A DNA stretch of 64,000 nt from Ga0077523 sp038324085. GTDB taxonomy: Bacteria; Pseudomonadota; Gammaproteobacteria; Burkholderiales; Ga0077523. Numbering within the stretch: the stretch's first letter is position 1; each line of letters starts with the position of its first letter. The DNA lies in assembly GCA_038324085.1 (NCBI GenBank), contig JBBQHP010000021.1, positions 1 through 64,000 on the forward strand, in the 5' to 3' direction. The notes under the pieces were generated by a model. It ran no database searches, was not told the DNA's origin, and saw only the letters and a list, made by a program, of their open reading frames with translations. A program made the translations under genes and the position numbers. This document shows positions 8,129 through 17,553 of the stretch, in pieces.

Positions 8129-10063
8129 TCAGGCCACGCGTGCCTGTTTCGCTTCGTCGCGCCCGGCGATGATCGCCTTGATCTGGCTGAGTTCGTCGAC
8201 CTGTTTCTGCAGATCCGCGCGGGACGATCCGAGCAGCTTGGCGCGATCCTGCAGCGAGCTGATGTCCCCGCTGATCTTGCGGATGCTCTCGACCCGGCGC
8301 TCCAGCAGTTTCTGGTGATCGCGCAACTGCATCGACAACGGCACGAGGGCACCCTTCAACCACGACTCGAACTCGCCGCGGACCTGCTGGAACACCGCCT
8401 TGGCCTCGGCGACCAGGCCCCCGTAGAACTTGCGGACTAAGAAGTGCTTTTCGGTCATCACGTTGACCGGGTCGCGGCAAAATTTGTCGGTGACGTCGCG
8501 CAACTGGTTCATCTTGATGATGTGCTTCTCGAGATTGAGACCCGGCGGCGAGAGTTTCGGGAAGCCGTGCTTCTCGTGGAACGTCAGGTAGACGCCGTCG
8601 ACGAATCGCTTGGCCTCGGTCGCGAAAGCAAGAATCTTGTCGGCGCCTTCGCCGAACTTGTCGAACAGTGCGCTCATGCTGCCCATCAGGCCCGAGGTGG
8701 TCCAGCTGCCCTCGATGTTCTTCTGGTTCTCCCCGAGGATGCGGTCGAGCTCGTCATCCGAGAGCGTGCCCAGGATCTGGTGGCCGCGCTTCAACGCCAC
8801 GCCGTAGTTGGCCTTGAACGCTTCCATGTTCTGCTGGTAGACGACCTTGTCCTGCTCGAGGCGCCCGAGCATCGCGCGCGCAAGATCGCGATTCTTGCCG
8901 GACAGCTGCGAGAGTTCCCGGAGCTCGGTGGTGGTGGCGTCCAGCGCCAGGCGCACCCCTTCCAGCGAACCCTCCACCATCGATCCGATCTCGCGATACA
9001 CGGCCGCGCGCAGGATCTCCTGCTTCGCCGGGATGATCTCTTCGGCGAGCAGGCGCTCGAGGTCGCGGATGCGGCTGCGCTCGAGCAACTCGCTGTTGCC
9101 GCGGATCCTGGCGAGCAACGCCTTCTGGGCAGAGATGGCGATCACGTGGCTGCGTGGCAGATCGAGGATGTGCGCGGTTTCGTCGATCTGGCGCTGGATG
9201 TTGGTCTCGATCTCGGCCTCTGACTTGAGCTCGTCCCACATGAGGTCGATCTTGTTCAGGACTGCGAGCGAGCGGGCGACCTTTCCCTGCACGAACCTCT
9301 GCCACAGTTCCAGATCCGATTTGGTGACGCCCGTGTCCATTGCGAGGAGGAACAGCACCGCATGGGCGTTCGGGATCATGCTCACGGTGAGTTCCGGCTC
9401 GGTCCCGAGCGCGTTCAACCCGGGCGTATCGAGTATCACGAGGCCGCTCTTCAGCAGCGGGTGCGGAAAATTGATCATCGCGTGGCGCCACGCGGGAATG
9501 GCGATGCGCGCGACGCGCCGCTTGATCACCGTGGTCGTGAACAGGTCGCCCTCGACCAGCAGGCCGAGCGCATCGGCTTCCTCGATCGCCACGCTCTTCG
9601 ACTGCGCCAGCGTCGACAGCGCCTTCTGCAACTCCTCGAAGTTGTCCAGCTTGAGCTTGATCTTCACCCACTCGATCGGTTTGTGCTTCAGCGCAGCGAT
9701 GGTCTCGTCCGACTTGCGCGTCTCGATCGGGAGCAGCCGGATGTAGGGTTCCTCGGCGGCATCGTGGAAGATCTCGGTCGGGCACATGGTCGTGCGCCCG
9801 ACGTTCGAGGGCAGCAGCCGCTGCTTGAATCCGGAGAAGAAGATCGCGTTGATGAGCTCGGTCTTGCCGCGCGAGAATTCGGCGAGGAAGGCGAGCACCA
9901 TGCGATCGTTGCGCAGGCTCTCGGCCAGATCGTAGAGGCGCAACGAGCGTTGGATGTCGACGTGGCCATGCGCGTCCAGCCATTCGTGATACGCCTCGAT
10001 CCCCGCACGGAGCTGCTCGCGCCATTGCGAGTACTGCGCAACTAGGCTCTCGAGTTGGCTCAT
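8129..10063 (-). CDS. Dynamin-family GTPase
   Basis: A 644-residue protein with a dynamin-type GTPase domain: G1 at 61-69 (AEFSRGKTE, where Ala61 replaces the usual first Gly), G2 near Thr91/92, G3 DTPG 212-215 and G4 NKID 270-273. Long helical regions follow (about 330-470 and 560-640) that could form the stalk. Bacterial dynamin-like proteins remodel or protect membranes; the cargo here is unknown. No second dynamin gene lies next to it, unlike the paired LeoA/BC type. ATG 10063 is the first start before MSQLESLVAQY. It lies 95 bases upstream of the yggT stop on the same strand. Confidence 0.85.
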   Translation of the reverse strand: MSQLESLVAQYSQWREQLRAGIEAYHEWLDAHGHVDIQRSLRLYDLAESLRNDRMVLAFLAEFSRGKTELINAIFFSGFKQRLLPSNVGRTTMCPTEIFHDAAEEPYIRLLPIETRKSDETIAALKHKPIEWVKIKLKLDNFEELQKALSTLAQSKSVAIEEADALGLLVEGDLFTTTVIKRRVARIAIPAWRHAMINFPHPLLKSGLVILDTPGLNALGTEPELTVSMIPNAHAVLFLLAMDTGVTKSDLELWQRFVQGKVARSLAVLNKIDLMWDELKSEAEIETNIQRQIDETAHILDLPRSHVIAISAQKALLARIRGNSELLERSRIRDLERLLAEEIIPAKQEILRAAVYREIGSMVEGSLEGVRLALDATTTELRELSQLSGKNRDLARAMLGRLEQDKVVYQQNMEAFKANYGVALKRGHQILGTLSDDELDRILGENQKNIEGSWTTSGLMGSMSALFDKFGEGADKILAFATEAKRFVDGVYLTFHEKHGFPKLSPPGLNLEKHIIKMNQLRDVTDKFCRDPVNVMTEKHFLVRKFYGGLVAEAKAVFQQVRGEFESWLKGALVPLSMQLRDHQKLLERRVESIRKISGDISSLQDRAKLLGSSRADLQKQVDELSQIKAIIAGRDEAKQARVA

Positions 10064-10159
10064 GGCTGAAGCAGGGCAGCGAGCATTGCGGTTCGGGGAT
10101 GCCCGGGCTAAATGAAGGGACCGGGAGCAAGCATCGTACCAAAGCGCCGGATTGCGCTC

Positions 10160-10735
10160 CTAGAACAGCGTCTGGATGACCGACTCGAGCCAGGCCACGG
10201 GCAACATGAGGATCAGCTGGCAGGCCACGATGGCGAAGAGCGGTGACAGATCCACGGCGCCTATCGGCGGAATGCGCCGCTGCAGCGGCTGCAGGAACGG
10301 CCGGGTCAGCGTATTGGCGACCGGCGCGATGGGGCTCTGGGGTGCGACCCAGGACAGCACCGCCTGGACGATGAGCGCCCCCATCAGGATGTAGATGCTC
10401 AGCCGGAGCACGTTCAGCGCGGCCAGCAGGATCAGCGCGAGCACGGATATGCCGACGTCGCCACCGAAGCTCTGCCCGACGATCCACAGCACCGCGAGCA
10501 GCAGCACGAACTCGACGATCCAGGCCAGCACCAAGGTCGACAGGTCGATGCCCCACAACCCCGGAATGATCCGACGCGCGGGTCGCACGGCGAAATCGGT
10601 CAGCGCGGCGAGAAACTGGGACACGGGATTGCGTGCCGGGGCCCGGACCAGTTGCAGGAAGAACCGCAGCAACAGGGCGAGCGCCAACAGCCCGAGAAAC
10701 GTCTGCAACAGGAATACGAGAGCTTGCGAGAGCAT
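10160..10735 (-). CDS. yggT: YggT family integral membrane protein
   Basis: A 191-residue protein with two YGGT repeats of paired hydrophobic helices, each with an N-P/T-RPxxRxIPP-type turn (RPARRIIPGLWGIDLS and RPFLQPLQRRIPPIGAVDLS). Its start is two bases after the proC stop, so the two are probably translationally coupled. The yggS-proC-yggT order is conserved across proteobacteria. A membrane or osmotic-stress role has been suggested for the family, but the molecular function is not settled. Confidence 0.92.
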   Translation of the reverse strand: MLSQALVFLLQTFLGLLALALLLRFFLQLVRAPARNPVSQFLAALTDFAVRPARRIIPGLWGIDLSTLVLAWIVEFVLLLAVLWIVGQSFGGDVGISVLALILLAALNVLRLSIYILMGALIVQAVLSWVAPQSPIAPVANTLTRPFLQPLQRRIPPIGAVDLSPLFAIVACQLILMLPVAWLESVIQTLF

Positions 10736-10737
10736 GG

Positions 10738-11556
10738 TCAGTCGCGACCCGCGGCCTCGCCGAGTTCGCGCGAGCGCGCCTCGGCTGCCACGATCGCTTC
10801 GACGAAGTGCTGTTTCACGGCATGTCCCTCCAGAACGGCGAGCGCCCGCTCGGTGGTGCCGCCCTTGGACGTGACCCGGGCGCGCAGGATCTCGGCGCTC
10901 TCCGGGCTCGCCGCAGCGAGTTTGGCGGCACCGAGCACCGTCTCGACGCTGAGCAGACGCGCCGCCTCGGCGTCGAATCCGAGCTGCAGCGCCGCCTGCA
11001 CCATGCTCTCGATGAGGTAGAACGCGTAGGCGGGGCCGCTGCCGGAAACCGCGGTCACCGCATCGATCTGCGCTTCGCGTTCCACCCAAAGCACCTTGCC
11101 GACGGCAGCGAACAGCTGCGCCACGATCGCACGCTCGTCCGCGTTGACGCCAGGCAGCGCGAACAGTGCGGACACGCCCGCCCCGACCAGAGCCGGCGTA
11201 TTGGGCATCACGCGCACGATGCGCTCGTGGCCGCCGAGCCAGCGGCCCAGATCCGCCGTGCGCACGCCGGCAGCGATGCTGACGACCAGCGCGCCGCGCG
11301 CCGCCTCCGCCACCTGCGGTGCCACGCTGGGCATCTGTTGCGGCTTGACCGCGAAGACGATGCAATCGGCACCCGCCGCAGCCTCTGCTGCGGTGGCGAG
11401 CGCGGTCACGCCGAAGGTCGACTGCAGGCGCTCCCGTACCTCAGGCATGATCTCCGCGACGCGGACGGATTGCGCCGAGGCGCCCTGACCGAGGATGCCC
11501 CCGATCAGGGCCGAAGCCATGTTCCCGCCGCCGATGAACGCGAGTCTCACGCTCAT
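10738..11556 (-). CDS. proC: Pyrroline-5-carboxylate reductase
   Basis: A 272-residue enzyme for the last step of proline synthesis, reducing pyrroline-5-carboxylate with NAD(P)H. The N-terminal Rossmann motif is FIGGGNMASALIGG at residues 7-20, then AVKPQ, VRVMPNTPA and the C-terminal signature SGSGPAYAFYLIE with VTSKGGTTERAL. Length is standard. The ATG at 11556 matches the family N-terminus. Confidence 0.96.
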   Translation of the reverse strand: MSVRLAFIGGGNMASALIGGILGQGASAQSVRVAEIMPEVRERLQSTFGVTALATAAEAAAGADCIVFAVKPQQMPSVAPQVAEAARGALVVSIAAGVRTADLGRWLGGHERIVRVMPNTPALVGAGVSALFALPGVNADERAIVAQLFAAVGKVLWVEREAQIDAVTAVSGSGPAYAFYLIESMVQAALQLGFDAEAARLLSVETVLGAAKLAAASPESAEILRARVTSKGGTTERALAVLEGHAVKQHFVEAIVAAEARSRELGEAAGRD

Positions 11557-11620
11557 CGGGCGGCGCCGCGCAGGGCCCGGGGACCCGGTGCGATTCGTGT
11601 TGTTGCGGGGGAAGCGCTCG

Positions 11621-12151
11621 TCACTTGGCCTCGGCCACCTTCTTCGCATTGCCGAGACATGCCTTGTAGAGGCCGCCCACCAGTTTCATCATGGCGTCGT
11701 CATTGGCGTCCGGACCCGGATTGTCCTTGGTGCGACGCTTGTAGCTGCCGTACCAGATGATCGCGGATTCGTCCTTGCCGAGACTCACCACGCGCATGCC
11801 GGAGACGTATTCGACGATCGGCAGCGGCGAATCGACGATCTTGTATTGCATCGTCATCGCGTCCGGATCGACCGCCAGCAATTCCTCGGTAAAGGTCGGC
11901 CCCTTGTCCAGCGTGATGGCGCGGATCGAGCCCACGGCCGTGCCGCCGCTGACGATCTCGGTCTTCTCGAAGGCGGGACACCAGGACTGCAGTGCGTCCC
12001 AATGATTGATCGTTTCCCAGGCGCGCTCGGCTGGCGCGTTGACCGTGACGGTTTCGTAACTGTTCAGCGTGCTCCACGCGTCATCGGCAAGCGCGGATCC
12101 GGCGCCGGCGGCGAGCGCTGCGGCGAGAAAGGTATTCAGGGTTCTATTCAT
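11621..12151 (-). CDS. Secreted SRPBCC (START/polyketide-cyclase-like) protein
   Basis: A 176-residue protein with a signal peptide (MNRTLNTFLAAALAAGAGSALA, cut near 22) and an SRPBCC-fold domain: VNAPAERAWETINHWDALQSWCP, then VGSIRAITL and the C-terminal helix DDAMMKLVGGLYKACLGNAKK. SRPBCC proteins bind hydrophobic ligands in a deep cavity; a periplasmic location is inferred from the leader. GGAG precedes the ATG. It sits between proC and yggS on the same strand, an unusual guest in that conserved group. Confidence 0.85.
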   Translation of the reverse strand: MNRTLNTFLAAALAAGAGSALADDAWSTLNSYETVTVNAPAERAWETINHWDALQSWCPAFEKTEIVSGGTAVGSIRAITLDKGPTFTEELLAVDPDAMTMQYKIVDSPLPIVEYVSGMRVVSLGKDESAIIWYGSYKRRTKDNPGPDANDDAMMKLVGGLYKACLGNAKKVAEAK

Positions 12152-12236
12152 TGGGGCTCCTCGAGATGTCGTTGTGTGGGGGACCAGCACGCGAGTGCGG
12201 GCGGGCTGGCGAAGTATAGGGGCTCGGCGCGAAGCT

Positions 12237-12962
12237 TCATCCGCGCGTCCCGAAAATCGCCCGTCCGACGCGGACGATCGTGGCCCCCTCGTCGATGGCG
12301 CTTTCCAGATCGTCGGACATGCCCATGGAAAGTGTATCCAGCGGCAACCCTGCTGTCGCGAGCAATTCCCGCACGTGCTGAAAGCGGGCACGCTGCAGCG
12401 CGATGTCGGTCGTGGGTTCGGGGATCGCCATGAGGCCGCGCAGACGCAGGTTCGGCAGTTTTCCGACTGCACCGGCGAGCGCGGCAATGGCCGCCGGATC
12501 GGCGCCGCTCTTGGTCGCTTCGCCACTCACGTTGACCTGCAGGCATACCTCGAGCGGCGGCTGATCCGCCGGCCGTTGCGCGGACAGCCGCTCGGCGATC
12601 TTCAGGCGATCAATGGAATGGACCCAGTGGAAGTGCTCGGCAATCGATCTGGTCTTGTTGCTCTGGATCGGACCGATGAAATGCCACACGATCGGCAACT
12701 CGGCGAGCAGCGCCATCTTGTCGAGCGCTTCCTGCACATAGTTCTCGCCGAAATCCCGCTGGCCTGCGGCGAAGGCAATGCGAACGGCCGCGGCAGGGAA
12801 AGTCTTCGAGACCGCCACCAGCCGGACCGATGCCGGATCGCGGCCGGCGATACGCGCGGCGGACGTGATGCGTTCGGCCACGGCTTGCAGGCGTTCTGGC
12901 AGTCCCTCCATAATCGATCGAGTTTCCATCCTCCGGATCCCTTCGGTCGCATTGTCGAGCAT
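12237..12962 (-). CDS. yggS: YggS/PLPBP family pyridoxal-phosphate homeostasis protein
   Basis: A 241-residue single-domain TIM-barrel PLP-binding protein. The PLP lysine is Lys53 in LVAVSKTF; other family blocks are FGENYVQE, WHFIGPIQSNK, QVNVSGEATKSG and LSMGMSDDLESAI. It buffers PLP and affects amino- and keto-acid balance; it has no known catalytic reaction. ATG 12962 is favoured over ATGs at 12929 and 12911 because AGGAG lies seven bases before it. It is divergent from pilT, a classic proteobacterial pair. Confidence 0.95.
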   Translation of the reverse strand: MLDNATEGIRRMETRSIMEGLPERLQAVAERITSAARIAGRDPASVRLVAVSKTFPAAAVRIAFAAGQRDFGENYVQEALDKMALLAELPIVWHFIGPIQSNKTRSIAEHFHWVHSIDRLKIAERLSAQRPADQPPLEVCLQVNVSGEATKSGADPAAIAALAGAVGKLPNLRLRGLMAIPEPTTDIALQRARFQHVRELLATAGLPLDTLSMGMSDDLESAIDEGATIVRVGRAIFGTRG

Positions 12963-13031
12963 GGCATGCTCCTAGCTTCCACGATCTCCGGTTTAGAGTC
13001 CTTCCCGAACCCGAACGCGCAAGGATTATAG

Positions 13032-14075
13032 ATGGACATCTCCGAGCTTCTCGCCTTCGTCGTCAAGAACAAGGCCTCAGACCTGCATTTGTCGGCTGGC
13101 CTGCCGCCGATGATCCGGGTGCATGGTGACGTGCGGCGTATCAATCTGCCGCCCATGGAGCACAAGGACGTGCATGCCATGGTGTACGACATCATGAACG
13201 ATGGCCAACGCAAGACGTACGAAGAGACGCTCGAGTGCGACTTCTCGTTCTCGATCCCCAACCTCGCGCGTTTCCGGGTGAATGCCTTCGTCCAGAACCG
13301 CGGCGCCGGCGCGGTGATGCGGACCATTCCGTCGAAGGTGCTGTCGCTGGAAGACCTGAAGGCGCCGAACATCTTCAAGGAGATCGCACAGCAGCCGCGC
13401 GGCATGGTGCTGGTCACGGGCCCGACGGGTTCCGGCAAGTCGACCACCCTGGCGGCCATGGTCAACGACATCAACGAGAACGACCACGGCCACATTCTGA
13501 CGGTCGAAGACCCGATCGAATTCGTGCACGAGTCGAAGAAGTGCCTGATCAACCAGCGCGAGGTGGGTCCGCATACCCTGTCGTTCTCGAACGCCCTGCG
13601 CTCGGCGCTGCGGGAAGACCCGGATGTCATTCTCGTGGGCGAGATGCGCGATCTGGAAACCATCCGCCTCGCCATGACCGCGGCCGAAACCGGTCACCTG
13701 GTGTTCGGCACGCTGCACACGAGTTCGGCCGCGAAGACCGTCGACCGGATCATCGACGTGTTCCCGGCTGCGGAAAAGGAGATGATCCGCGCGATGCTGT
13801 CCGAATCGCTGCGCGCCGTGATCTCGCAGACGCTACTGAAGACCAAGGACGGCCAGGGACGCGTGGCGAGCCACGAGATCATGATCGGCACGCCGGCCAT
13901 CCGTAACCTGATCCGCGAGAACAAGGTGGCGCAGATGTACTCGGCGATCCAGACCGGCCATCAGTACGGCATGCAGACCCTCGACCAGAACCTGCAGATC
14001 CTCGTGCAACGTGGCATCGTTGCCTCCGCGGAAGCACGCACGAAAGCCGCCAACAAGGATTTGTTCGCGGGCTGA
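13032..14075 (+). CDS. pilT: Type IV pilus retraction ATPase PilT
   Basis: A 347-residue hexameric ATPase that depolymerises type IV pili (twitching, DNA uptake). Walker A is GPTGSGKST at 130-138, Asp and His boxes follow (TVEDPIEFVH, GEMRDLET, GHLVFGTLHT), and the AIRNLIRE motif characteristic of PilT is present. Length and N-terminus (MDISELLAFVVKNKASDLHLS) are standard. The structural pilus genes are not in this window. Confidence 0.97.
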   Translation: MDISELLAFVVKNKASDLHLSAGLPPMIRVHGDVRRINLPPMEHKDVHAMVYDIMNDGQRKTYEETLECDFSFSIPNLARFRVNAFVQNRGAGAVMRTIPSKVLSLEDLKAPNIFKEIAQQPRGMVLVTGPTGSGKSTTLAAMVNDINENDHGHILTVEDPIEFVHESKKCLINQREVGPHTLSFSNALRSALREDPDVILVGEMRDLETIRLAMTAAETGHLVFGTLHTSSAAKTVDRIIDVFPAAEKEMIRAMLSESLRAVISQTLLKTKDGQGRVASHEIMIGTPAIRNLIRENKVAQMYSAIQTGHQYGMQTLDQNLQILVQRGIVASAEARTKAANKDLFAG

Positions 14076-14152
14076 AGCCGGGCCGCCCGGCCCGCCGGCG
14101 GAACGCCGCGACCGGTGCGAAGATACGCACAAACTGACCAGGAGTACCCCGC

Positions 14153-15289
14153 ATGGATCGCGATCAGGCAAGCAAGTTCATCAACGACCTGCTGCGTGCG
14201 ATGGTGGCAAAGAAGGCATCGGACCTGTTCATCACCGCCGGCTTCCCACCTGCCTTCAAGGTCGACGGCAAGATGACCCCGGTGTCGAGCCAGAGCCTCA
14301 CGCCGGTGCACACGCAGGAGCTGGCCCGCTCAATCATGAACGACAAGCAGGCTGCGGAGTTCGAGCGGACCAAGGAATGCAACTTCGCCATCAATCCGCC
14401 GGGAATCGGTCGCTTCCGCGCCAACGCCTTCGTGCAGCAGCAACGGGTTGGGTTCGTATTGCGGACCATAACGACCACCATCCCCCGCTTCGAGGAACTG
14501 GGACTCCCGGACGTGCTGAAAGACGTGGTCATGACCAAGCGCGGCCTCGTGATCGTGGTCGGCGCCACCGGCTCGGGGAAGTCGACCACGCTCGCGGCGA
14601 TGGTCGGTTATCGCAACGAGAACAGCCACGGACACATCATCACGATCGAGGATCCGATCGAATACGTGCACGATCACAAGAACTGCCTGGTGACCCAGCG
14701 TGAAGTCGGTGTCGACACCGAATCCTGGGACATGGCGCTCAAGAACACCCTGCGCCAGGCGCCCGACGTCATCCTGATCGGCGAAGTGCGCGAGCGGGAA
14801 ACGATGGAACACGCCATCGCCTTCGCCGAGACCGGGCACCTGTGCATGTGCACCCTGCACGCGAACAGCTCGAACCAGGCGCTCGACCGGATCATCAACT
14901 TCTTCCCCGAAGAACGCCGCGCGCAGCTGCTGATGGACCTGTCGCTCAACCTGCGCGGGATGATCTCGCAGCGACTGATCCCCAAGAAGGATTCCAAAGG
15001 CCGCTCCGCCGCGATCGAGATCATGCTGAATTCGCCGCTGATTGCCGACCTGATCTTCAAGGGCGAGGTGCACGAGATCAAGGAAATCATGAAGAAGTCG
15101 CGCGAACTGGGCATGCAGACGTTCGACCAGGCGCTGTTCGATCTCTACGAATCCGGCAACATCAGCTACGAAGACGCCATGCGCAATGCCGATTCGATGA
15201 ACGAACTGCGGCTTGCGATCAAGCTCCACGGCCATGAAGCCAAGGAGAAGGACATCATGTCGGGGATCGACCACCTCAACATCGTTTGA
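14153..15289 (+). CDS. pilU: Type IV pilus retraction ATPase PilU
   Basis: A 378-residue PilT paralogue that assists PilT-driven retraction. Walker A is GATGSGKSTT, with TIEDPIEYVHDHK, GEVRERETMEHAI and GHLCMCTLHANSSNQAL. The C-terminal tail after MNELRLAIK is PilU-specific. It follows pilT by 77 bases and is probably co-transcribed. CAGGAG lies about ten bases before the ATG. Confidence 0.96.
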   Translation: MDRDQASKFINDLLRAMVAKKASDLFITAGFPPAFKVDGKMTPVSSQSLTPVHTQELARSIMNDKQAAEFERTKECNFAINPPGIGRFRANAFVQQQRVGFVLRTITTTIPRFEELGLPDVLKDVVMTKRGLVIVVGATGSGKSTTLAAMVGYRNENSHGHIITIEDPIEYVHDHKNCLVTQREVGVDTESWDMALKNTLRQAPDVILIGEVRERETMEHAIAFAETGHLCMCTLHANSSNQALDRIINFFPEERRAQLLMDLSLNLRGMISQRLIPKKDSKGRSAAIEIMLNSPLIADLIFKGEVHEIKEIMKKSRELGMQTFDQALFDLYESGNISYEDAMRNADSMNELRLAIKLHGHEAKEKDIMSGIDHLNIV

Positions 15290-15323
15290 GGGTCCAGTCG
15301 GCCCCCGGGCGGGAGCGCGGACG

Positions 15324-16364
15324 CTAAGAGTGCACGCTGCCCGGCCGGGCTTCGAACAGCATCTCTGCGAACCAGCGGCGCTCGTCGGTCCAGGTCTCGA
15401 CGAGTTCCCAGCCAGCCCGTCGCGCCAAGGCCGCGAAGCGAACTTCGGTGTACTTGTACGAGCTCTCGGTATGCAGGCGCTCGCCCGCGCCGAACCGGAA
15501 GCTGCGCGAACCGATGCCGACCCGCTGCTCGATCGCGCTCTCCAGGTGCATTTCCATGCGGCCGTCCTCCTCGTTGAACGCTGCCACGTGGCGGAAGCGG
15601 CGCAGGTCGAAATCGGCCCCCAGTTCGCGATTCATGCGCGCCAGCAGGTTGAGGTTGAACGCGGCGGTGACGCCGACGGCATCGTCGTAGGCGCGTTCGA
15701 GCGCTTCCCGGTCTTTGAGCAGGTCGACGCCGATCAGCAGACTGTCGCCGCGGCGCGCGAGCGGTGCGAGCAAAGCCAGCGCAGCGTCGGGAGAGAAGTT
15801 GCCGATGCTCGATCCCGGGTAGAAATACAGGCGCGAGGCGTCGGGAATCTCGCGCGGCAGCGCCAGCCCCGCGGAAAAATCGTCGCACAGCGCGAACACC
15901 GGCAGATCGGGGCGATCTACCGCGAGCGCAGCCGTAGCGTGCTCGAGTGCGGCGCGCGAGATGTCCACGGCGACGTACGCTGCGGGTGCGAGGTGTGGCA
16001 GCAGCAGGCCGACCTTGTCGCCGGCGCCGCTGCCGAGTTCCACCAGGACGCGGCCGCGGCCAGCCCGATTGCTCATGGCTCGCGCGTGGGTCGCGAATAG
16101 CGCCTTCTCGGTACGGGTCAGGTAGTACTCCGGCAACTCGCAGATCGCCTCGAAGAGCTTCGAGCCGAGCGTGTCGTAGAACCATTTCGGACTGAGGCTC
16201 TTGGGCGCGGCGGACAGCCCCGCCAGCGCTTCGTCGGCGAATCGCGCCTGCGGCGGTGCGCGGTCGATGAGGACGACGCGCGGGTGCTCGAGCGGCGTCA
16301 GTTCGCGTTCGCGACGGGCCGCCGCAATGAACCTTCGACCATCTGATATTCGTAGAGGCGGCAC
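15324..16364 (-). CDS. egtD: L-histidine N-alpha-methyltransferase (EgtD family)
   Basis: A SAM-dependent enzyme of the EgtD/DUF2260 family, which trimethylates histidine to hercynine, the first step to ergothioneine. Blocks seen are SPKWFYDTLGSKLFE, ELPEYYLTRTE, VELGSGAGDK (SAM site), YFYPGSSIGNF and the C-terminal ESSYKYT. GTG 16364 gives 346 residues but overlaps rlmL by 67 bases. A CTG at 16301 forms a CTGA overlap with the rlmL stop and would give 325 residues, close to the usual length, so the true start may be this rare codon. No egtB (sulfoxide synthase) gene is in the window, which leaves the pathway incomplete here. Confidence 0.9.
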   Translation of the reverse strand: MPPLRISDGRRFIAAARRERELTPLEHPRVVLIDRAPPQARFADEALAGLSAAPKSLSPKWFYDTLGSKLFEAICELPEYYLTRTEKALFATHARAMSNRAGRGRVLVELGSGAGDKVGLLLPHLAPAAYVAVDISRAALEHATAALAVDRPDLPVFALCDDFSAGLALPREIPDASRLYFYPGSSIGNFSPDAALALLAPLARRGDSLLIGVDLLKDREALERAYDDAVGVTAAFNLNLLARMNRELGADFDLRRFRHVAAFNEEDGRMEMHLESAIEQRVGIGSRSFRFGAGERLHTESSYKYTEVRFAALARRAGWELVETWTDERRWFAEMLFEARPGSVHS

Positions 16365-17506
16365 TCGAGTGCTCCATTGAACAGTGGCGTGCGGCGCCGG
16401 GCCTTGAGGCCGATCAGCTTCGGCAAACGCACGTCGGCCGAGAACAGGAATACGCGCCAGCCAGCGTAGCGCTGCTTGAGTGCATTCCCGAGCGAAGGAT
16501 AGAACTCGGCGAGTTCCTGCGAATCGCCGATGCGGACGCCGTACGGGGGGTTGGCCACCATCACGCCGTGGGTCGAAGGGGCTGGGACCTCGAGGACATC
16601 GCCGAGTTCAACGCGCACGTTGTCGGCGACGCCGGCATCCTGGAGATTGCCGCGGACCGCCGTGAGCGCCGCGCGATTCGTATCGGTTCCGTAGATCGTG
16701 ATCGTGCGCGCTGGCGTTTCCGCGTTGCGTGCCGCGTCGCGCACGCGTTGCCACGGATCGGCTTCGTGCATCAGGAACTTCTCGAAAGCGAAGCCCCGGC
16801 CGCGGCCAGGCGCGATGCCGAGCGCCATGTGGGCGGCTTCGACCAGGAAAGTGCCGCTGCCGCACATGGAGTCGTACAGGGGTTCGTCCGGCGTCCAGCC
16901 GGTGAGGCGGAGGATCCCCGCTGCCAGGTTCTCGCGCAGGGGTGCTTCGCCGGAGCGCTTGCGCCAGCCGCGCTTGAACAGGGCGTCGCCGGAGGTGTCG
17001 AGATAGAGCGTGACCTCGTCTTCGGTGAGGAATGCGTGGATGCGCATGTCGGGCTGCACGGTGTCGACGCTCGGCCGGCGATCGGCGTGCTCGCGGAATC
17101 GATCGCAGACGGCATCCTTGATGCGCAGGGTGACGAACTCGAGACTCCGCAACGGGCACCGGATCGCGGCGACATTCACGCGGATCGTGCGTTCGACATC
17201 GAACCATCGATGCCACGACAGGGCTAATGCCATGCGATAGATGTCGTCCTCATTGCGGTAGCGCGCCTTGCCGACGCGCCACAGTATCCGGCTGGCGATG
17301 CGGCTGTTCAGGTTCGCGCGCTGGCAGTCTGACCACTCGCCCATGAAAGCCACGCCAGCATTGCCGACCGCCACGCCGGCCAATCCCAGCGTCGCCAGTT
17401 CGTCCGCCAGCGCTGCTTCGAGGCCGCGCGGACAGGATGCGAAGAAGCGGTTGGAAACCTCGACCCGGTCGCGGGATTCCTTGCGGTCAATGCGGTGCGT
17501 CGCCAT
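16298..17506 (-). CDS. rlmL: 23S rRNA (guanine-N2) methyltransferase, RlmL N-terminal type
   Basis: A 402-residue THUMP-domain methyltransferase. The THUMP region covers about 15-165 with the ferredoxin-like opening FFASCPRGLEAALADEL. The Rossmann domain follows with DSMCGSGTFLVEAA (SAM loop) and the catalytic NPPYGVRIG. It matches the N-terminal half of E. coli RlmL (m2G2445); the RlmK half is missing, as in many betaproteobacteria. It runs into egtD. Confidence 0.9.
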   Translation of the reverse strand: MATHRIDRKESRDRVEVSNRFFASCPRGLEAALADELATLGLAGVAVGNAGVAFMGEWSDCQRANLNSRIASRILWRVGKARYRNEDDIYRMALALSWHRWFDVERTIRVNVAAIRCPLRSLEFVTLRIKDAVCDRFREHADRRPSVDTVQPDMRIHAFLTEDEVTLYLDTSGDALFKRGWRKRSGEAPLRENLAAGILRLTGWTPDEPLYDSMCGSGTFLVEAAHMALGIAPGRGRGFAFEKFLMHEADPWQRVRDAARNAETPARTITIYGTDTNRAALTAVRGNLQDAGVADNVRVELGDVLEVPAPSTHGVMVANPPYGVRIGDSQELAEFYPSLGNALKQRYAGWRVFLFSADVRLPKLIGLKARRRTPLFNGALECRLYEYQMVEGSLRRPVANAN

Positions 17507-17553
17507 GAACCATTATCGCTCAGGCCCTGGCGCGGAGTCCGGTCGCGCGGCCG

